DNA of 64,000 bases from positions 158,094,875-158,158,874 of the forward strand of contig CP136062.1 in NCBI GenBank assembly GCA_032622095.1. The letters run 5' to 3'. The stretch is from Siphonodentalium dalli. Taxonomy: Eukaryota; Mollusca; Scaphopoda; Gadilida; Siphonodentaliidae. Of the stretch, positions 24,561-37,711 are shown piece after piece; the stretch's first letter is position 1, and each line of letters starts with the position of its first letter. The notes below the pieces were generated by a model, which worked only from the letters and a program-made list of their open reading frames with translations, had not been told where the DNA came from and did no database searches. The position numbers and the translations under genes are program-made.

Positions 24561-27500
24561 ATCATGAAAAGTAGATAAATTCATCTGATGTTGACCTATT
24601 TGAAAATATCCAAATCTGAATATATGCTGATTACATCCATCATTACATGTACATCGGAAATGTCCTGATTGGGTGACTCGACTGGAGAAAAATCCCTACC
24701 TCAACAATAAGGATATCGGTATTGAGCAATACTTTAATTACTTCCCCTTGATGTCGCACCCCTTATGGGTTTTTTCACTTGACTCCTGTATTGCTCATGT
24801 AATGCCATCATAATAAGTAAATTCTACCGAAATTCCACTGCTTACGGAAATTAATTGAATGGACATCACACAATGCAGTACCCAAAAACATATGCGGCAT
24901 ATAATGCGTTGACATTACAGACATCTTCCATGTTAACAAGCTTAATAATTAGTGTACACTAAGTCCAAATATAAGAATAGGTGCTAATATTTGTGTGATT
25001 CGTTCTTAGTAATATACATGTACAAAAACACAGGGTATACTTTTGTGAAACTGAGAAAATTTACAATTGCTCGTCCTTGAATAACATCTAGTTCATATTG
25101 TGTGTGCATCAGGGGATTATATGACATTAATTGCTTTGTCGCAGACTACCAAACGAGAGCGTTCAGATGTGAGCTCTATGTGTCTGCGAAGAAGAATCGC
25201 ATTGGCGGATTTCTACCAGACCTCTGCTTATTACATGCGATATAGAGCGACTAGAGATAAATTATGTTCAGGTTCGTACCAAAACATAAACAGCTGTGGA
25301 GCTCTGGACAGCTCGTAGGTCAAGTCACTGACTCCACACCCAAGATTTGCGAAAGCGTGGCTGATTTTGACCAAGCTAGGATAGGAAGATAGCCTCATAT
25401 AATGAGTTCAATTGGTATACATGTGTATTTGAGTTCCACATATATAGTTTTCTGGACATCGCATATACTGCAAGTTCGTTCCGTGTATGATTCCCATCTT
25501 CCGGTGCAGAACTTATGCACTTATGTCATATTTGTCACATGTGTTATCGAAGTTATTTCATGCCTGCGTTATGCGGTCTCATCAAAATGTCATACAAGAA
25601 ACACATTCACACCAAATTGTCTTTAAATGCCTGCATTTCGGTAATAGTATCGGCTATCGGCAATGTTCCAGATAAAATTGATAATAATTTCTCGTACAAA
25701 TGCACTGTTCGACTTGGCTGTAGAGGCAACTCAACTCACCGACATGTTGATGTACATGTATTATTATTGGGTGGAAAGTTTGTAGTATTCTTTCCAGATG
25801 TTTGATACAGGAACATTTGATATCCCACTACAATGAAATCAGGTCTGCAGAAAACTCAGGTCGTTAAACGTTGTAATCTTATACCTCCCTGAACAATGGT
25901 TGAAGTAAATTTCAGTTATGGACTCTTCAAATAGCTAACAATCCACAATATTCTCTCAATTCAAGCATAACATTGTTATCTATTACTTCCAAATTTTGCG
26001 CAGTATCTATATTCCAAGCTTGTTATGGGCCTACTTGTGGATCCGACTATTATGGTTGTACTGTTTGCCAGCAAATTCTATAAACTACATTTGTTCGATG
26101 GACAATTAAAGGATTTCGTTCGAGATTGCGGGGTTTCTGTGATTCGAAGATCTTTACTTTCTGTGAACTAACATTTGATGTATAATGCTAATGAATGTCC
26201 CCGTGCAAGAAATCTTAATAAACGTTCCATTAAATGATCTTGATGACCCGTCACTGTATTCATTACTTCGATGCACCATCATATGGCACGGACCAAAGAT
26301 GAGCTTCTGGTGTTTCGATGAGGTATTTAATCACTAAATATCCAGGCACTAGGCATAGGCATTTTGATTTCACGATATGTTTTCGTTGACAACCAGGAAG
26401 AAGTTGAGGAGCCGTTATTGTCACTTGCTGGACTCGACATGGAGAATGACAAACCTTAGGCTATTTTTGCCCGATACTAATGTTTTGACATATGTTATAC
26501 TACATCGAAGTGAACATGCAATGTATCTGCTATGAGGTCAGCGGCCGTATCGACATTTATTTATTAAATCTGTATTATGGACTCTCCATTCCACAACCGA
26601 AGCAAACATTCTATATTGAGTCTCTGATATACAGTCGGATATTTGTGTGGTGAGCTCTGTTAGCTTGCGATATGAGTTTGTAATTCAACTGTAGTTGCTG
26701 GGGTGAGTTGGTAGTAGATAGACTACCATCAAAGTGACCATCTATTGGACGAAGTAACAAGAGTGGTACATGTGCTGACTCACGTCTTGAGAAGTGTGAC
26801 AATGTCTCAACTATTCAAACGAATTTCGGGTGATGAAACACATATATGCCAAAAACAAGAAACTGAACAATGGAATCTCCCCTTATTGTATCTTATTAGA
26901 CACAACTGTTTCATAATTAGATACGAAATAATGTTTGCACTAACATGTAATGCCTGTGTATTTCTAAGTTGAGCAATTATAATTCCCGGTGGCAGTATGA
27001 TAGCAATGCAACTTCGACTTCGATGAAGTCAAGGTGTTATATTTTTCCTGAATCTTCTAAATGTTTGTGGCCGGGCGAAATCGACGTGGTCAACAATTCA
27101 TCACGAATAGGCAACGAATAAAGCAGATCTGCCCCAAACGAAATAATAGAGCCATAAAGTTGGATTTCTGCCTATATTATGACTGCAGGGATTCTTTTGC
27201 GTTCGAGTACTCGTTATGCTCTTATAATGATACATTCAGCACATATCCGGTTTGACTTCCTTCCCATGAAAAGGGCAGGATCGTTCAAATTATATTGGGC
27301 AATTTCATGTTAGGTTTCTAAGAGTACATTCTGATATATTCTCGATTATAAACAAACTATGTCAAACATAGTCACAATATACCTTAACATGATAGTATCT
27401 AATTTAGATTGGGCGAATATATCCAACTCCTTTGCTAAATGTCGTTTGAGAATATAAACATTTGTCACATTTTATAACTGAGTTTTCGCGGCCATTCTGG

Positions 27501-27799
27501 CGAAATAGATCAATGTCGAGTGTAGTTGAATGACACTAACGATATTTAAAACTGTTTGCACCTTTGTTCATTTTATTATGCCTATTTCTGTCCAATGTTA
27601 ATCTAGAACTTCGAGAAGCAAGTTTATTTATGACATTACACAGCGCATTATTTAATTTGCATTTTTCGGAGTATGGACAACAATTAGACACAAATTACAG
27701 CATAATATGTTTTCCAAAGTACTTGGTGTCATGACTGATAAAAACAAAGACAAGTCCTACTCGCCACAGTTTACAAATAATCGAAAATGATGTAAGGGG
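24561..27799. other. Spacer between mirrored repeat blocks; no gene recognised
   Basis: Overlapping open frames at 25402-25805 and shorter ones elsewhere show no domain I recognise. If the flanking blocks are the long inverted ends of one element, this 3.2 kb would be its interior; I see no transposase motif in it. Confidence 0.5.
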
Positions 27800-28900
27800 C
27801 ATGTGTAACAATTCAACACATATCTATATTTCGGTCGCCATTTTGACAGCCATCTTGTTTTTTTATTATCAATCTTGTTCTTTCAAAAGGAAGCTTGGTG
27901 CAATTTTATCGCTGCCGTAGAAATATTTTTCATTTTCTGTGTTAAATTGTATTCCTCACTCAATGCCCATTCTTCAATTTTGTGTGGCTGCCATGAAGAT
28001 GATTTGACTTAATTTCCGTGGTATAATTCTGTTGAATTCTCGGGTATAAGCAGCTATATGGTTCACCAAATTTACAAATCATTCCAAATGTCGATGGATG
28101 TCCGCGAAAAAGTAGCACATATTCACACATATTTACTTTTCCCCAACACACGAGTGATATCAATAAAAATTGGACAGATTTTTGTGATTTCTCCATTTTG
28201 GCAGCCATCTTGGCCGCCATCTTAAACGAAAATGCACTATTTTCAGTGTAACTATATGGCAATTCACATATTTAAAACATGTTTACATTATCTTCATCAA
28301 ATTCAGTTATTTTCTGTTCAACTCTTGGCTAGAATCACATAATTGAATTTTGGTTAACTTTCATAGCACATTTTTGAATTCACATTTTAGAGATAGCTGG
28401 CAGAAATGAGATCCGAAATATGACATATTATGTTGTAGAAATGGTTGGATACTAGAATTTATTCAAATTTAGGTCTTTATTCGTTACAAATTTCAAACAT
28501 CGGTTAATGATTCAAGAGGAAAGTGTGAAAAATCATAAATTTTCTGAATTTCGGTCGCCATTTTGGCGGCCATCGTGGTTTATGGTGGCCACTTTTTCTG
28601 TCAATTGGAAGTATGGGGTATTAGTTTCACGTCAGTGGTGAGATAATCAAATTTCTATAATAAATTTACAAGTAGATATTAATCAAACTGACTCAGTGCA
28701 TACTGTGAAATTGTGTATGGCGGCCATATTGATGACGTCATAAATCCACCCAGTCGCGACCCCAAGGTGTCTAACATTTGTGTTCTGGTGCCTGAGATAT
28801 CACTCAACGTCATTGGCATAGTCGCTATATTTCTTCACAAAGTGCACACGGGAGTACATAAGAGCCTCTACTAATATCTCTTATTGAATACAGTATTATT
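27800..28900 (-). repeat. YY1-motif repeat family, minus-oriented block
   Basis: Signatures at 27833, 28195, 28553 and 28717, all reversed ('gtcgccattttggcggcc', 'atggcggccatattgatgac'). The stretch 28737-28870 is the reverse complement of 23130-23285 (shared words 'gtcgcgac', 'gtgtctaacattt', 'agagcctctac'). Confidence 0.85.
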
Positions 28901-30269
28901 TTAATCTGGAATATGTATGAAAAATCATATTCTCCAACCTCTTAAGAAGGTTACCAAAACAGGAACGTGTCCGATTTATAGCTAGGTTGAGATACACTGA
29001 ATAAAAACTCTTTAGTTGGACGGTTTTCATAGAAAGTAGAACATAATGACTATAAATTTCCGCTAAACGGATTGTGAACCAACATTTTTGGAACTAACTG
29101 GAACTAAATGTAGCCCATGGATTCCCCATTTCGACATGTACGAAAGGTGGTTTTAATCTTATCTCTTCCCATATATCAACTCTCCGGTGAATGGTGATGT
29201 CTTATGTCCTAGAAAATACGTGTGCCAAATACATATATGTATGAGGAAACATCAAATCAGTAAGTCTGTGGAGGTCTTCTTGGACCAGCGCGATTTTCAA
29301 AACTCGAAACCGTCTGTACAAACAGTAAAAGTTAATAGTAAATGACGTTGGATGTAGGTCTAGAGTACGTCGTCTGCATGAGATAGTTTTCATGTCATTA
29401 ATTTGCACATATTTCGTGCAATGATCAGCATGGAAGAAAGCCCTATGTGGCAGTTTGATTGTCTAGCATCCGGAGAAGTACATGTTCATTGTTCACATTT
29501 CTTTGACAAACTGCTGTTGACCATCATGTTCATGTGGCATTTCTATCCAATGACAACCTTGATATACCAGTTGGTCAAGCTAAATGGTTTATACGTTTAC
29601 GCCTACGGGTCAGATCCAGCCGTGGCGCACAGTGTGTCTACATATCATTGATGAAATTCACTCAATGTGTAGTAGATATCGGTGTGTCTATATATTTACT
29701 AGAATGTTTCTACCCACATGTATATACCCTGTCAGATGACACGGAATTGTCACATGGAGTGTGACGGGTATACAATGTACGTGTGTAATTTTCATTTTTC
29801 CTCTTGATAATGAAGAAAATAATTTACTTTGAAACTACCTAGCTCCGATAACCAACGTACCCACCCATTAAGTAAACCCCAGATTATTCGCTCTTCCGTC
29901 CTGTCCTTTCCATATTCCAGCTTCGCCATCACTGGGTGACCCATTATAGCCTGATGCCTCCGGACTAGACCACCGATGCCCATATATTTGCTGGAAATGG
30001 TCCGAATAGTCGTAATAAGTAGAAATATTGACACTGTGTTTTCAAATAATCCATATTCGAGCGCAATTTAATTTCTTTCTAATTAATTTCCAGATAGTCC
30101 CTCGTAATAAGTGGACATCATGTTGGATCCTGCAGTAGATACTACTTCGTTAGAACATTACGCGCTGAAATTATTGTGGTAGTAGATATTATTGGCAACA
30201 TGTTTAATGAGTCTGGTATCGTTGGCTCACAACGGAAGTGTTGTTTCGGCTTTCCTCTGAGCAGAACTT
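28901..30269. other. No gene recognised
   Basis: Interrupts the minus-oriented repeat blocks. Short open frames at 29202-30034 have no recognisable domain. The word 'cgtacccacccattaa' near 29857 recurs near 35510, its meaning unknown. Confidence 0.45.
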
Positions 30270-31300
30270 AAATTTCGACAATTTTCGGTGGCCATTTTGG
30301 TAGCCATCTTAGAATTTTGAATCGTGATTGGCTACTCATACCCACAAAAATATATTGATTTCAATCAATGATGTATATTGGTGCCGATTGGCGTTTTGTC
30401 GTATGGATTTTCGTGAATAACTACCTATTTTCTATTTTCATTATTATTGGCGACCATGTTGGGCACCATCTTGAATTCTGAATTTTCCCCAATGCGGATT
30501 TTAGCGAATTTTGGATATGTTATTCACGAGATTCTCCTGCGTCGAATGACACCAGAACCGCTTCTTTGCCAATTTATTCTGGGTCTAACCCTCCGATGAC
30601 CATACTAATTATCCGCCATTTTCCATATTTTGACCGCCATTTTGGCAGCAATTTTGAGACAAAGCGCCAATTTGGGTTTCATTGAATTGGAGTATTCATA
30701 GAAAATGGTATGCCCAACTTACATTGTACAGTTCTGTCCATTTCCTGTTGATATATGACTGGAATCCCAATGGCGATTTTGTGAAATTTTATACCGCGTT
30801 CTGTAAAATCGAATTTTTTAGGGTGTGGATGAGTCTGGGAACCCATTTATGGTATCTGTCATTGCTCCAATGCTGAATTAACACGAATAATACTAATCAC
30901 AGTCGGCAGTCTGAACCATTATCAAACAACAGGAACTGATCTTTAAGATATTAGGCAAAAACTTCAAATTTTCGAGTTTAGGCCGCCATGTTGGCGGCCA
31001 TCTGGGGCGAGGGATTCCATTTTTTCAATAGATAGGTGGCATAATACTTTACAATCGCAAAAATGTTTACATTTGTATACATATGGCAACATTTGACCTC
31101 ACTATAATCGAATTAATCTCAGTCAGATTCTCTTTTGACTAAGGGCGGCCATGTTGGACGCCATCTTGGATCCTGGATTTTCCCCAAAGCGGACTTTAGC
31201 GGATTTTGGATGTTGTACCAGAGATTCTCCCGCGTTGAATGACACAAAGATCGCTTATTTACCAATTTCTTCTGGGTCAACCCCCTTTTTTTTGCGTACC
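30270..31300 (-). repeat. YY1-motif repeat family, minus-oriented block with internal direct repeat
   Basis: Signatures at 30289, 30452, 30613, 30981 and 31144. The stretch 30600-31050 mirrors 21815-22260. Within the block, 30450-30600 and 31140-31290 are direct repeats of each other (shared 'ccccaa.gcgga.tttagcg', 'gagattctcc.gcg', 'aatgacac'). Confidence 0.85.
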
Positions 31301-31369
31301 ACGACCATACTACAGGGTTGAAGGGTCCTGGTTCTCCCCAGTCGCCAGTCAAAATAGTTTTAAAAGTCG

Positions 31370-31655
31370 ACTCCTGAAATTGTCTGGAGTTAGACCTCTA
31401 GATGCTAGGATTTTGCAGTTTTCACATTTTCTCCCACTGGGCCGAACCATGGTGGTCGGTTAAGGAATAATATCAACATAAATAAACTAAATTCAATGCT
31501 TGTTCGGTGCTTGTTCGGACACTTAAAAGCCAAGGGGTAGGGGTGCAATTGGTATTACGCGAACACGGGAGTTTAGCGTGGTCCAACGGGGTGCTGTTGG
31601 AAATTCTAAGGCGGACAACCCCCAAACGAGGTCCATCTAGCGACATCCCTAAACA
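31370..31655. mobile_element. Relic of the hAT-like element family
   Basis: Shares 'ctagatgctaggattttgc', 'gggccgaaccatgg' and the end 'catctagcgacatccct' with the 1.23 kb element at 48473-49703, in the same order but shorter and diverged. Confidence 0.6.
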
Positions 31656-32069
31656 CGACCGATATATAGTGAGCGGTAGCATTTGTTTTCAAGTATGCAT
31701 ATAATTGCCTATTAAAATACCAATTAATCAAGGACCACTGTAGACGGCGCCAAATATACACAGATGCAAACGCGCGTGTCAAGAACCCACATAGAAATCG
31801 ATCGGAGGATTCTTTGTGCTACCAACGAGGTTTCGAGCGTTAGTTGTGCATTTATTTGTTATTAAAATGTGATAACTCATCCCAAAATGTTTACGGCTTG
31901 ACAACAAACAGGTAGAGTGCTAATATTGGGGGTTTCGTCAGTGGTGGAACCTTCTCGCAAGCTCGTTTTCCCAAAAATCAGCACAGTATCGGCTTATAAT
32001 AGGATTTGTTTTAGATTCAAAAATCGGCGTAGATTCGCCTCATTTTGAATCAAAAATGAACTGAAAAAC

Positions 32070-33601
32070 AATATTGTTCCCACTGCCCCCCAGTAACGTG
32101 TCCTTAAATGTCGTTGCTCAAAACAAAAAAGTGAAACTCATTGAGTCGCATAAACATCTCGGTCTTGAAATTCAAAGCAAATTAAACTGGAATATGCACA
32201 TGGAGGCTATCGCCACCAGAGTTACTCCCCGATTGTCAATCCTCAGAATATTTAAATATAAGCTCGACAGAAGAACACTTCTAAACTATAAAAGGCCTAT
32301 ATTCAACCAATATTAGATTATACTGATGTCATGTGGGAAAACAACACTGATTATATTCTAAAGAAACTCGACCGAATTCACATCGATGTCGCCAGAACTG
32401 TATCAGGTCTCACGCACTCATGCTCTAATAGTTCCGTCCGGTGTGAAGCAGGCTGGCCTACACTGAAAATCTCAAGAGAAAAACATAAATGAAACACTAT
32501 TCAAAATTATAATAAAACCCCAGACTACCTTACTGGTTTACTGCCGGCCCGTTCATATATACAAGGTATCGGGATATAACATGCGATGCCCGAATACGCT
32601 CTACTCGTATTATTGTTCACAGAACACTATAACAAATCCTTCCTTCGACTGTGGCCGAGTGGAACAAGCTACCTAAGTATGTAACTGCAGCTGAAAATCT
32701 GAATATTTTCGATCTAGGCACGAAACCACCCAATTACTTTGCATTATGAAACCGGAAAAGTAATATTATAAACTGTAGGATACGGAACTCATGCATCGAC
32801 CTTCGTCAAGACATGTACGGAAACTATATTGCCGACAGTCCGAATTATAGGTGTGGATACGCATCGAAAGTGTCAATGTACTTCTTTCTTTTATGTACAC
32901 GATATTACGAACAGAGACATGTAGGTTACTGTAAACTGGACAAACATAATTTCCGAATATCAAACTGGAACCAACTGCTATGGGGAATTCCTGATGAAAC
33001 CTTTCCAAGAATCAAAATTTATTTCGCATTGTTCAGTTTTACATAGCTGCGCCAACACGCTTTAATCTGGATTAATTGCCCGATAATATACCTTTAGATA
33101 TAGCAACATAAGTATAAGGATTAGATGTCCTGCCCGTCCTCATATGCATCCCGAGAGACCGCTGGCAATTAAACACACAACAGAAAACCTCACAAGCCAC
33201 ACTCTTACCATTATAACTTCTATCTTTTTTCAGTTAGGTAATACACTACAATTGTAAATACTCTGTCATTTTGTAAATAAATACTGTAGTTCAACCTTGT
33301 ATCGAGAGATGGGTCTCCTGTAAGTTTCCGTAACTTGTTCACCAATCCCTTTGTAAATTGAATAAATCATAACCTAACATGTTTAAAGTAAAGGCAGCCA
33401 GTCTCCAGTGATGACCAGATTGCCTTATTCTAGAACCGTGTTATTCTATTATTTATACTGATGCATGTTTTAGGGGGTAGCAGAAAGACAGCCCGATATG
33501 GCTAGGCTACCCCCGGCAATATACTGCTTTACCTTATTATGTATTTCTGCCATTGTATAATTCATGTATATTGTAAATAAATTATCCTATCCTATCCTAT
33601 C
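32070..33601 (+). pseudogene. 5'-truncated LINE: RT C-terminus, tail domain and 3' end with ATCCT repeat
   Basis: At 32074-32316 an RT palm/thumb fragment reads NKKVKLIESHKHLGLEIQSK and RLSILRIFKYKLDRRTL. In another frame YIQPILDYTDVMWE continues at about 32310, then LDRIHIDVARTVSGLT and a GWPTLKISREKHK-type segment, as in the C-terminus of Jockey/CR1/I-like LINEs. Further frames to about 33050 resemble the distal tail of such ORF2 proteins, with stops between. A 3' UTR with two AATAAA-like sites leads to 'aaataaattatcctatcctat', a short ATCCT repeat that ends the element at about 33601. The 5' truncation and tandem tail are the usual products of target-primed reverse transcription. The clade is not assigned. 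Confidence 0.8.
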
Positions 33602-34377
33602 GATGTGCACATTTCCACTTGTGAATAGATTACCCTCGACCAGGTTGTCCATCTGTGACTATGGTCGCATAGTATACTCATTGGGCCTCAGCATTCTTCA
33701 TTTCTATAAATTCGGGACTCTGCTGTCTCATTGTACCAGCTATTAAGTTTGGAACTTTTTTTAATTTAGAGAATAAAATCACCAAATTTTCTTCCGTATG
33801 ATATGAAGAATAATATAACCTTATATGAAATCAGTACACAGTCATATTCTGTGTCAGAACTTTTAAAACACTCATCTTTCTTCAAATTGGTATTGTTCCC
33901 TAGCACGTATTATATGGTATTAATATGTGCTATTGCCACGCCTGATTGATGCACATGTCTGATTTCTATTTCACAAAGCACAACAAGTTTCTTGAAGACA
34001 TAATCTTGAAACATGCTGTTAAGAGCTGAATATTGTTTCGATATATGTCACAGACTTTACTTTATTCAATTGAATTTTCATAACAGGTATACGCGTTGAC
34101 TAGTACTATATGCGTATGGTCTGAAGTGTGTTGGCCTATGGCAAGGTAATGTATATTAATGGAATGAAAATTAGTCATTAGCCTCTAAACTGTATCATCA
34201 TCAGATAAGTGTCGTGTGCTGATAAAACATGGGTTCCAACTCTATTCATTGGATCTTTTACGTATCCGATAGTGTAAAATACTCATTGGAACACCATTGA
34301 CTTTGGGTGGCAAGTCGACTCATTTCCATTTAAGAACCGATATTAGACTGATTGATTTATTGGTGTTTATGGTCGTT
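33602..34377. other. No gene recognised
   Basis: A/T-rich sequence between the LINE 3' end and the MITE. I see no coding signal. Confidence 0.5.
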
Positions 34378-34777
34378 TTAACCCTTTACCCAACAGAAGG
34401 GCCCTGTGCCAATGCATTCTCTTATATATGCGAGTCGACCATTGGTCGCCTCGCATATATAAGAGAATGCATTGGCTTAACACATTACAAATTATAAAAT
34501 TGTTAAAGAATGTAAGAAAAAATGGTAAAAAGTGTTAAAAAAAGATTTTGTTTAGGCCAATGCATTCTCTTATATATGCGAGGCGACCTATGGTCGACTC
34601 GCATATATAAGAGAATGCATTGGCACAGGGCATAGCTATAACTATCACAATGTGGTCAAGGAGCCGGTTCCAATGATATCCATATTTGTATGGTTCTATT
34701 GAGACAGACCGAAGATATTTTAGGCTGTTGAAGCTTTATTTGGTCGTATTTGGCCGGTTTGTTGGGTAAAGGGTTAA
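34378..34777 (-). mobile_element. piggyBac-like MITE, copy 1 (inverted relative to copies 2 and 3)
   Basis: TTAA at 34378-34381 and 34774-34777 flanks a 392-bp body with 14-bp terminal inverted repeats, CCCTTTACCCAACA and TGTTGGGTAAAGGG. TTAA targets and CCC-initial termini are hallmarks of the piggyBac superfamily. Inside, two 67-bp palindromes (34409-34475 and 34557-34623) are reverse complements of each other and bound an A/T-rich 81-bp linker. CCTGTG and CACAGG close the outer edges, making a roughly 230-bp nested inverted repeat (34401-34630). No coding capacity, so mobilisation would need a transposase encoded elsewhere. Confidence 0.9.
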
Positions 34778-36366
34778 TCGCTAGGCCATATCACGACATC
34801 GTCAGTTTGCAGGTCCATGAAAGGTTGTGCATAGGATAAATTTCTATTAAAAGCGCCAAATTGTACACAGAAATCACTCAACACCGGATGGCAACTTACA
34901 AGCTTGGACAATTACATGATTCAAGCCTTTCATATGTGGATAACAAATATATAATAAATGGCTATAATAAATGCTATCAATCTTAAAGGGGTATTGTACG
35001 CCATTTTCAATAAATTGCCGGCGATAACAACGATCTGATATCGATAATATATAGAACACTACGTCGACGATGTATTATGTAAACTTTCAGGTTAATAGGT
35101 TAGCTTAAAATCAACTTAAAATTTATGGCTGGAGTTATAAATTAAATTACGAATTTCCGTATACAAGACGTAAGCAAAATAATTCACGGATACTGGATTG
35201 GGCAAAACGTGGCACACATGATCTTGTAAAAAATTATGTTGACACTGGACGTAAACTCAAGCCACTCACTGACTAGTGACTATACAATGACTTGATGAGT
35301 ATATGGGACTAGTATGCATATACTATAACATTTATTTGATACATTTGCTTGAAAACTGTCAAAATATTACTCGAAAACGACAATTGGTTTTATCGCATTC
35401 CGGCTAATGTGGCATCCGTAATCCGTAATCCGTAATCTGGTTACCTTATTCTATGACTCAGAGCCTATAGAAACCAACAACAACATTTGGGTACAGTATC
35501 CCTTTAACCGTACCCACCCATTAAACGTGCTATTATTATATGTCATATAGTTGACACGGCAGAAACTTTGGCTTTGTCTGTGTACTTTATTATCGCGGTG
35601 TTGGGGTGGGCAGAATTTGGCGCAGGACACGATTATTAATCTATGTCCAAGTATTATTTCACCCAAGCACCTGCATGTGTGTACACTTGTATGACCAGTG
35701 TTCCCCAGATAGGAGGTCCTATACCGACTCAGAAGACAATATATTTTATTGATGGCTATTCGAGAGCCTTCAGAGTGACATTGACTTTCCTAGTGTCGCC
35801 ATTTTGGGAGTTGAGTTATATCACCCCCTTCGCTTGGCACCGTAGTTTATAATAAGCCATTCACATAAATAAATCAGCTCTAGTTTTGCAATGTTGATCT
35901 CGTCGGCTATTTTGAATCGCGATTTTTTAGGTCAAGGATACCGAGATCGGCCTTGCTCTGTGGATCATTTTGTTTAGCATATCCCAATTATATAAAATCA
36001 CCTGAGTTACCACTGTTCCGGACAAATGCCGTTAACACTGTTTTCTAGTCCAGTTTTACGAAAACACATCTGCACATTAAGCCGTGTGCACATGGCACCT
36101 AATTCCGCGGGGGAGCATTCATGTTAAAATACTTCATACTGATATCCCCACAGGATACCATACTAATTAAATTATAATTAATATATCATTAGCATCTTGT
36201 TTTCGTCCTTTAGAAATCACCTTAGTTATATTATAACTTGAGTCGTTTGTTTATAAATTGTGGAAAGGCAGCACATTGCACTTGAAATCTGGCAACACCG
36301 GGATAGTTTATATGCAGCGTTCGCAGAAATATCCGATGAACATGGCCGACTCGAGTATGCACATAA
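34778..36366. other. No gene recognised
   Basis: No domain in the short open frames. A small ATCCGTA tandem run lies at about 35413-35435. Confidence 0.5.
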
Positions 36367-36812
36367 GGTTACACTGGTGTAAATAAGGTTCGAAGAGACC
36401 TCTAGCGGATGCGGGAGGAATATAAAGGAGAGAATAAAATAGACACTGGGCCCTTATTGGTCAATAGCCTTGTGTGCTTTTTGCATAAAAAAATCATCAC
36501 ACCTCTTCCCTATGGTTTCCCACTGGTAAAATAGCCATTGGCTCAGGAATTAACCCTCTGTAGTGAAGTTTAAATTTGTTGTTGTGGTCTAAAATATGAC
36601 AGTACTTTTTATGCGGTTCTGACACTAGTTAGGAAAACACAAGATTTAAAGGCGAATTCCCTGCCTGTCGTACCTGATTTGTGCAAAAAGTTTCCCAAAG
36701 TGTCAATTTTTCAGATTTAAAGAAAATTTTGGACCCAATGTTTATATTGCCAATAGTATACGCTAAAACGTTAGCAATGAGGCCTATGGGAAACATTTAC
36801 ACCTGTGTAACC
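36367..36812 (+). mobile_element. Repeat A, copy 1, of an A-B-B-A composite
   Basis: 446 bp bounded by inverted termini: GGTTACACTGGTGTAA at the left and TTACACCTGTGTAACC at the right. Nearly identical to 38611-39061. The left flank ends ATAA. No coding capacity recognised. Confidence 0.85.
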
Positions 36813-37711
36813 TAAAGGGGAAAATGAGCTTTTTGGCCTTTTTTATTCCTGGGAGTCACTTTAAAGTATTTTATTGCATTTTTAACAGCCTGGTCTTTCA
36901 GTCCAACGAATATCTCATGCATGGTGTAGCTATTCTTTCTGCTGATATCTTCTTGTTCTTACATCAGCAAAAAAAAGTATGATTTTTTCATAAAAATTGC
37001 CAATTTTTCAAGGTATTTTCAATTTTTTTCAAGGTGGTAGTAGTCACATGATAATGCAAATGACCCATAACATGAGCATGTCAATGAGACACATATCACT
37101 TGTTATAAGAAGCTAATCTGAAAAGTATTTTGGATTTTATAGCCAGTGATATACAGATATATATGATACAAGTTAGTCATTTCAACTGGTGGGTATGGTC
37201 ATTTGAAGGTTAATAGCACTACAAGTTGGACACATATAAGAAAATGCTCCAGCACTTCAAAGAGAGCATATTGTTGTTCAACTAACTCATTATACACCAA
37301 CAATCAGTTATCTCGGATCACCCTTGCAGACCTGAAAATATCATATTTTAGTCTTCCATGTGCTGATAAAGTCATGTGCTTCATGCTCAGCTGCTCAAAT
37401 CTGGACTCAATGACCTCACATTACCAGAAGTTCTCTCTTGGAAAGGATCTTGTACAGTCTTTCATAGCTGAGCCAAGTTTGCAACACCAGACCCCAAAAA
37501 CTGTGTGGAAATTGGCCCTGAACATGACCTGTGGTGGAAATTTGTGCTTTTTGATGAATAATGTGTTAAAGGGGGTGGGGTTAAATTGTGTGTGATAAAT
37601 AAAGAACCACAGAAGTGATATTGTTTTTGAACACATTTTTTCCATTGATGGGCAATTCTGATGAAATGTAGGGAGTTACAATTATTCTGCGAAAAAGCGG
37701 GCTATCGCTTT
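36813..37711 (+). repeat. Repeat B, copy 1
   Basis: About 900 bp, starting TAAAGGGGAAAATGAGC and ending GCGGGCTATCGCTTTA. The ends are weakly inverted (TAAAG/CTTTA). It is tandem with copy 2 and highly similar to it. The open frame at 37203-37595 is not preserved in copy 2, so it is probably not a gene. Confidence 0.8.

Noticed and set aside
37203-37595. 130-codon open frame in repeat B copy 1
   Set aside because: Not kept open in the near-identical copy 2, and no domain.
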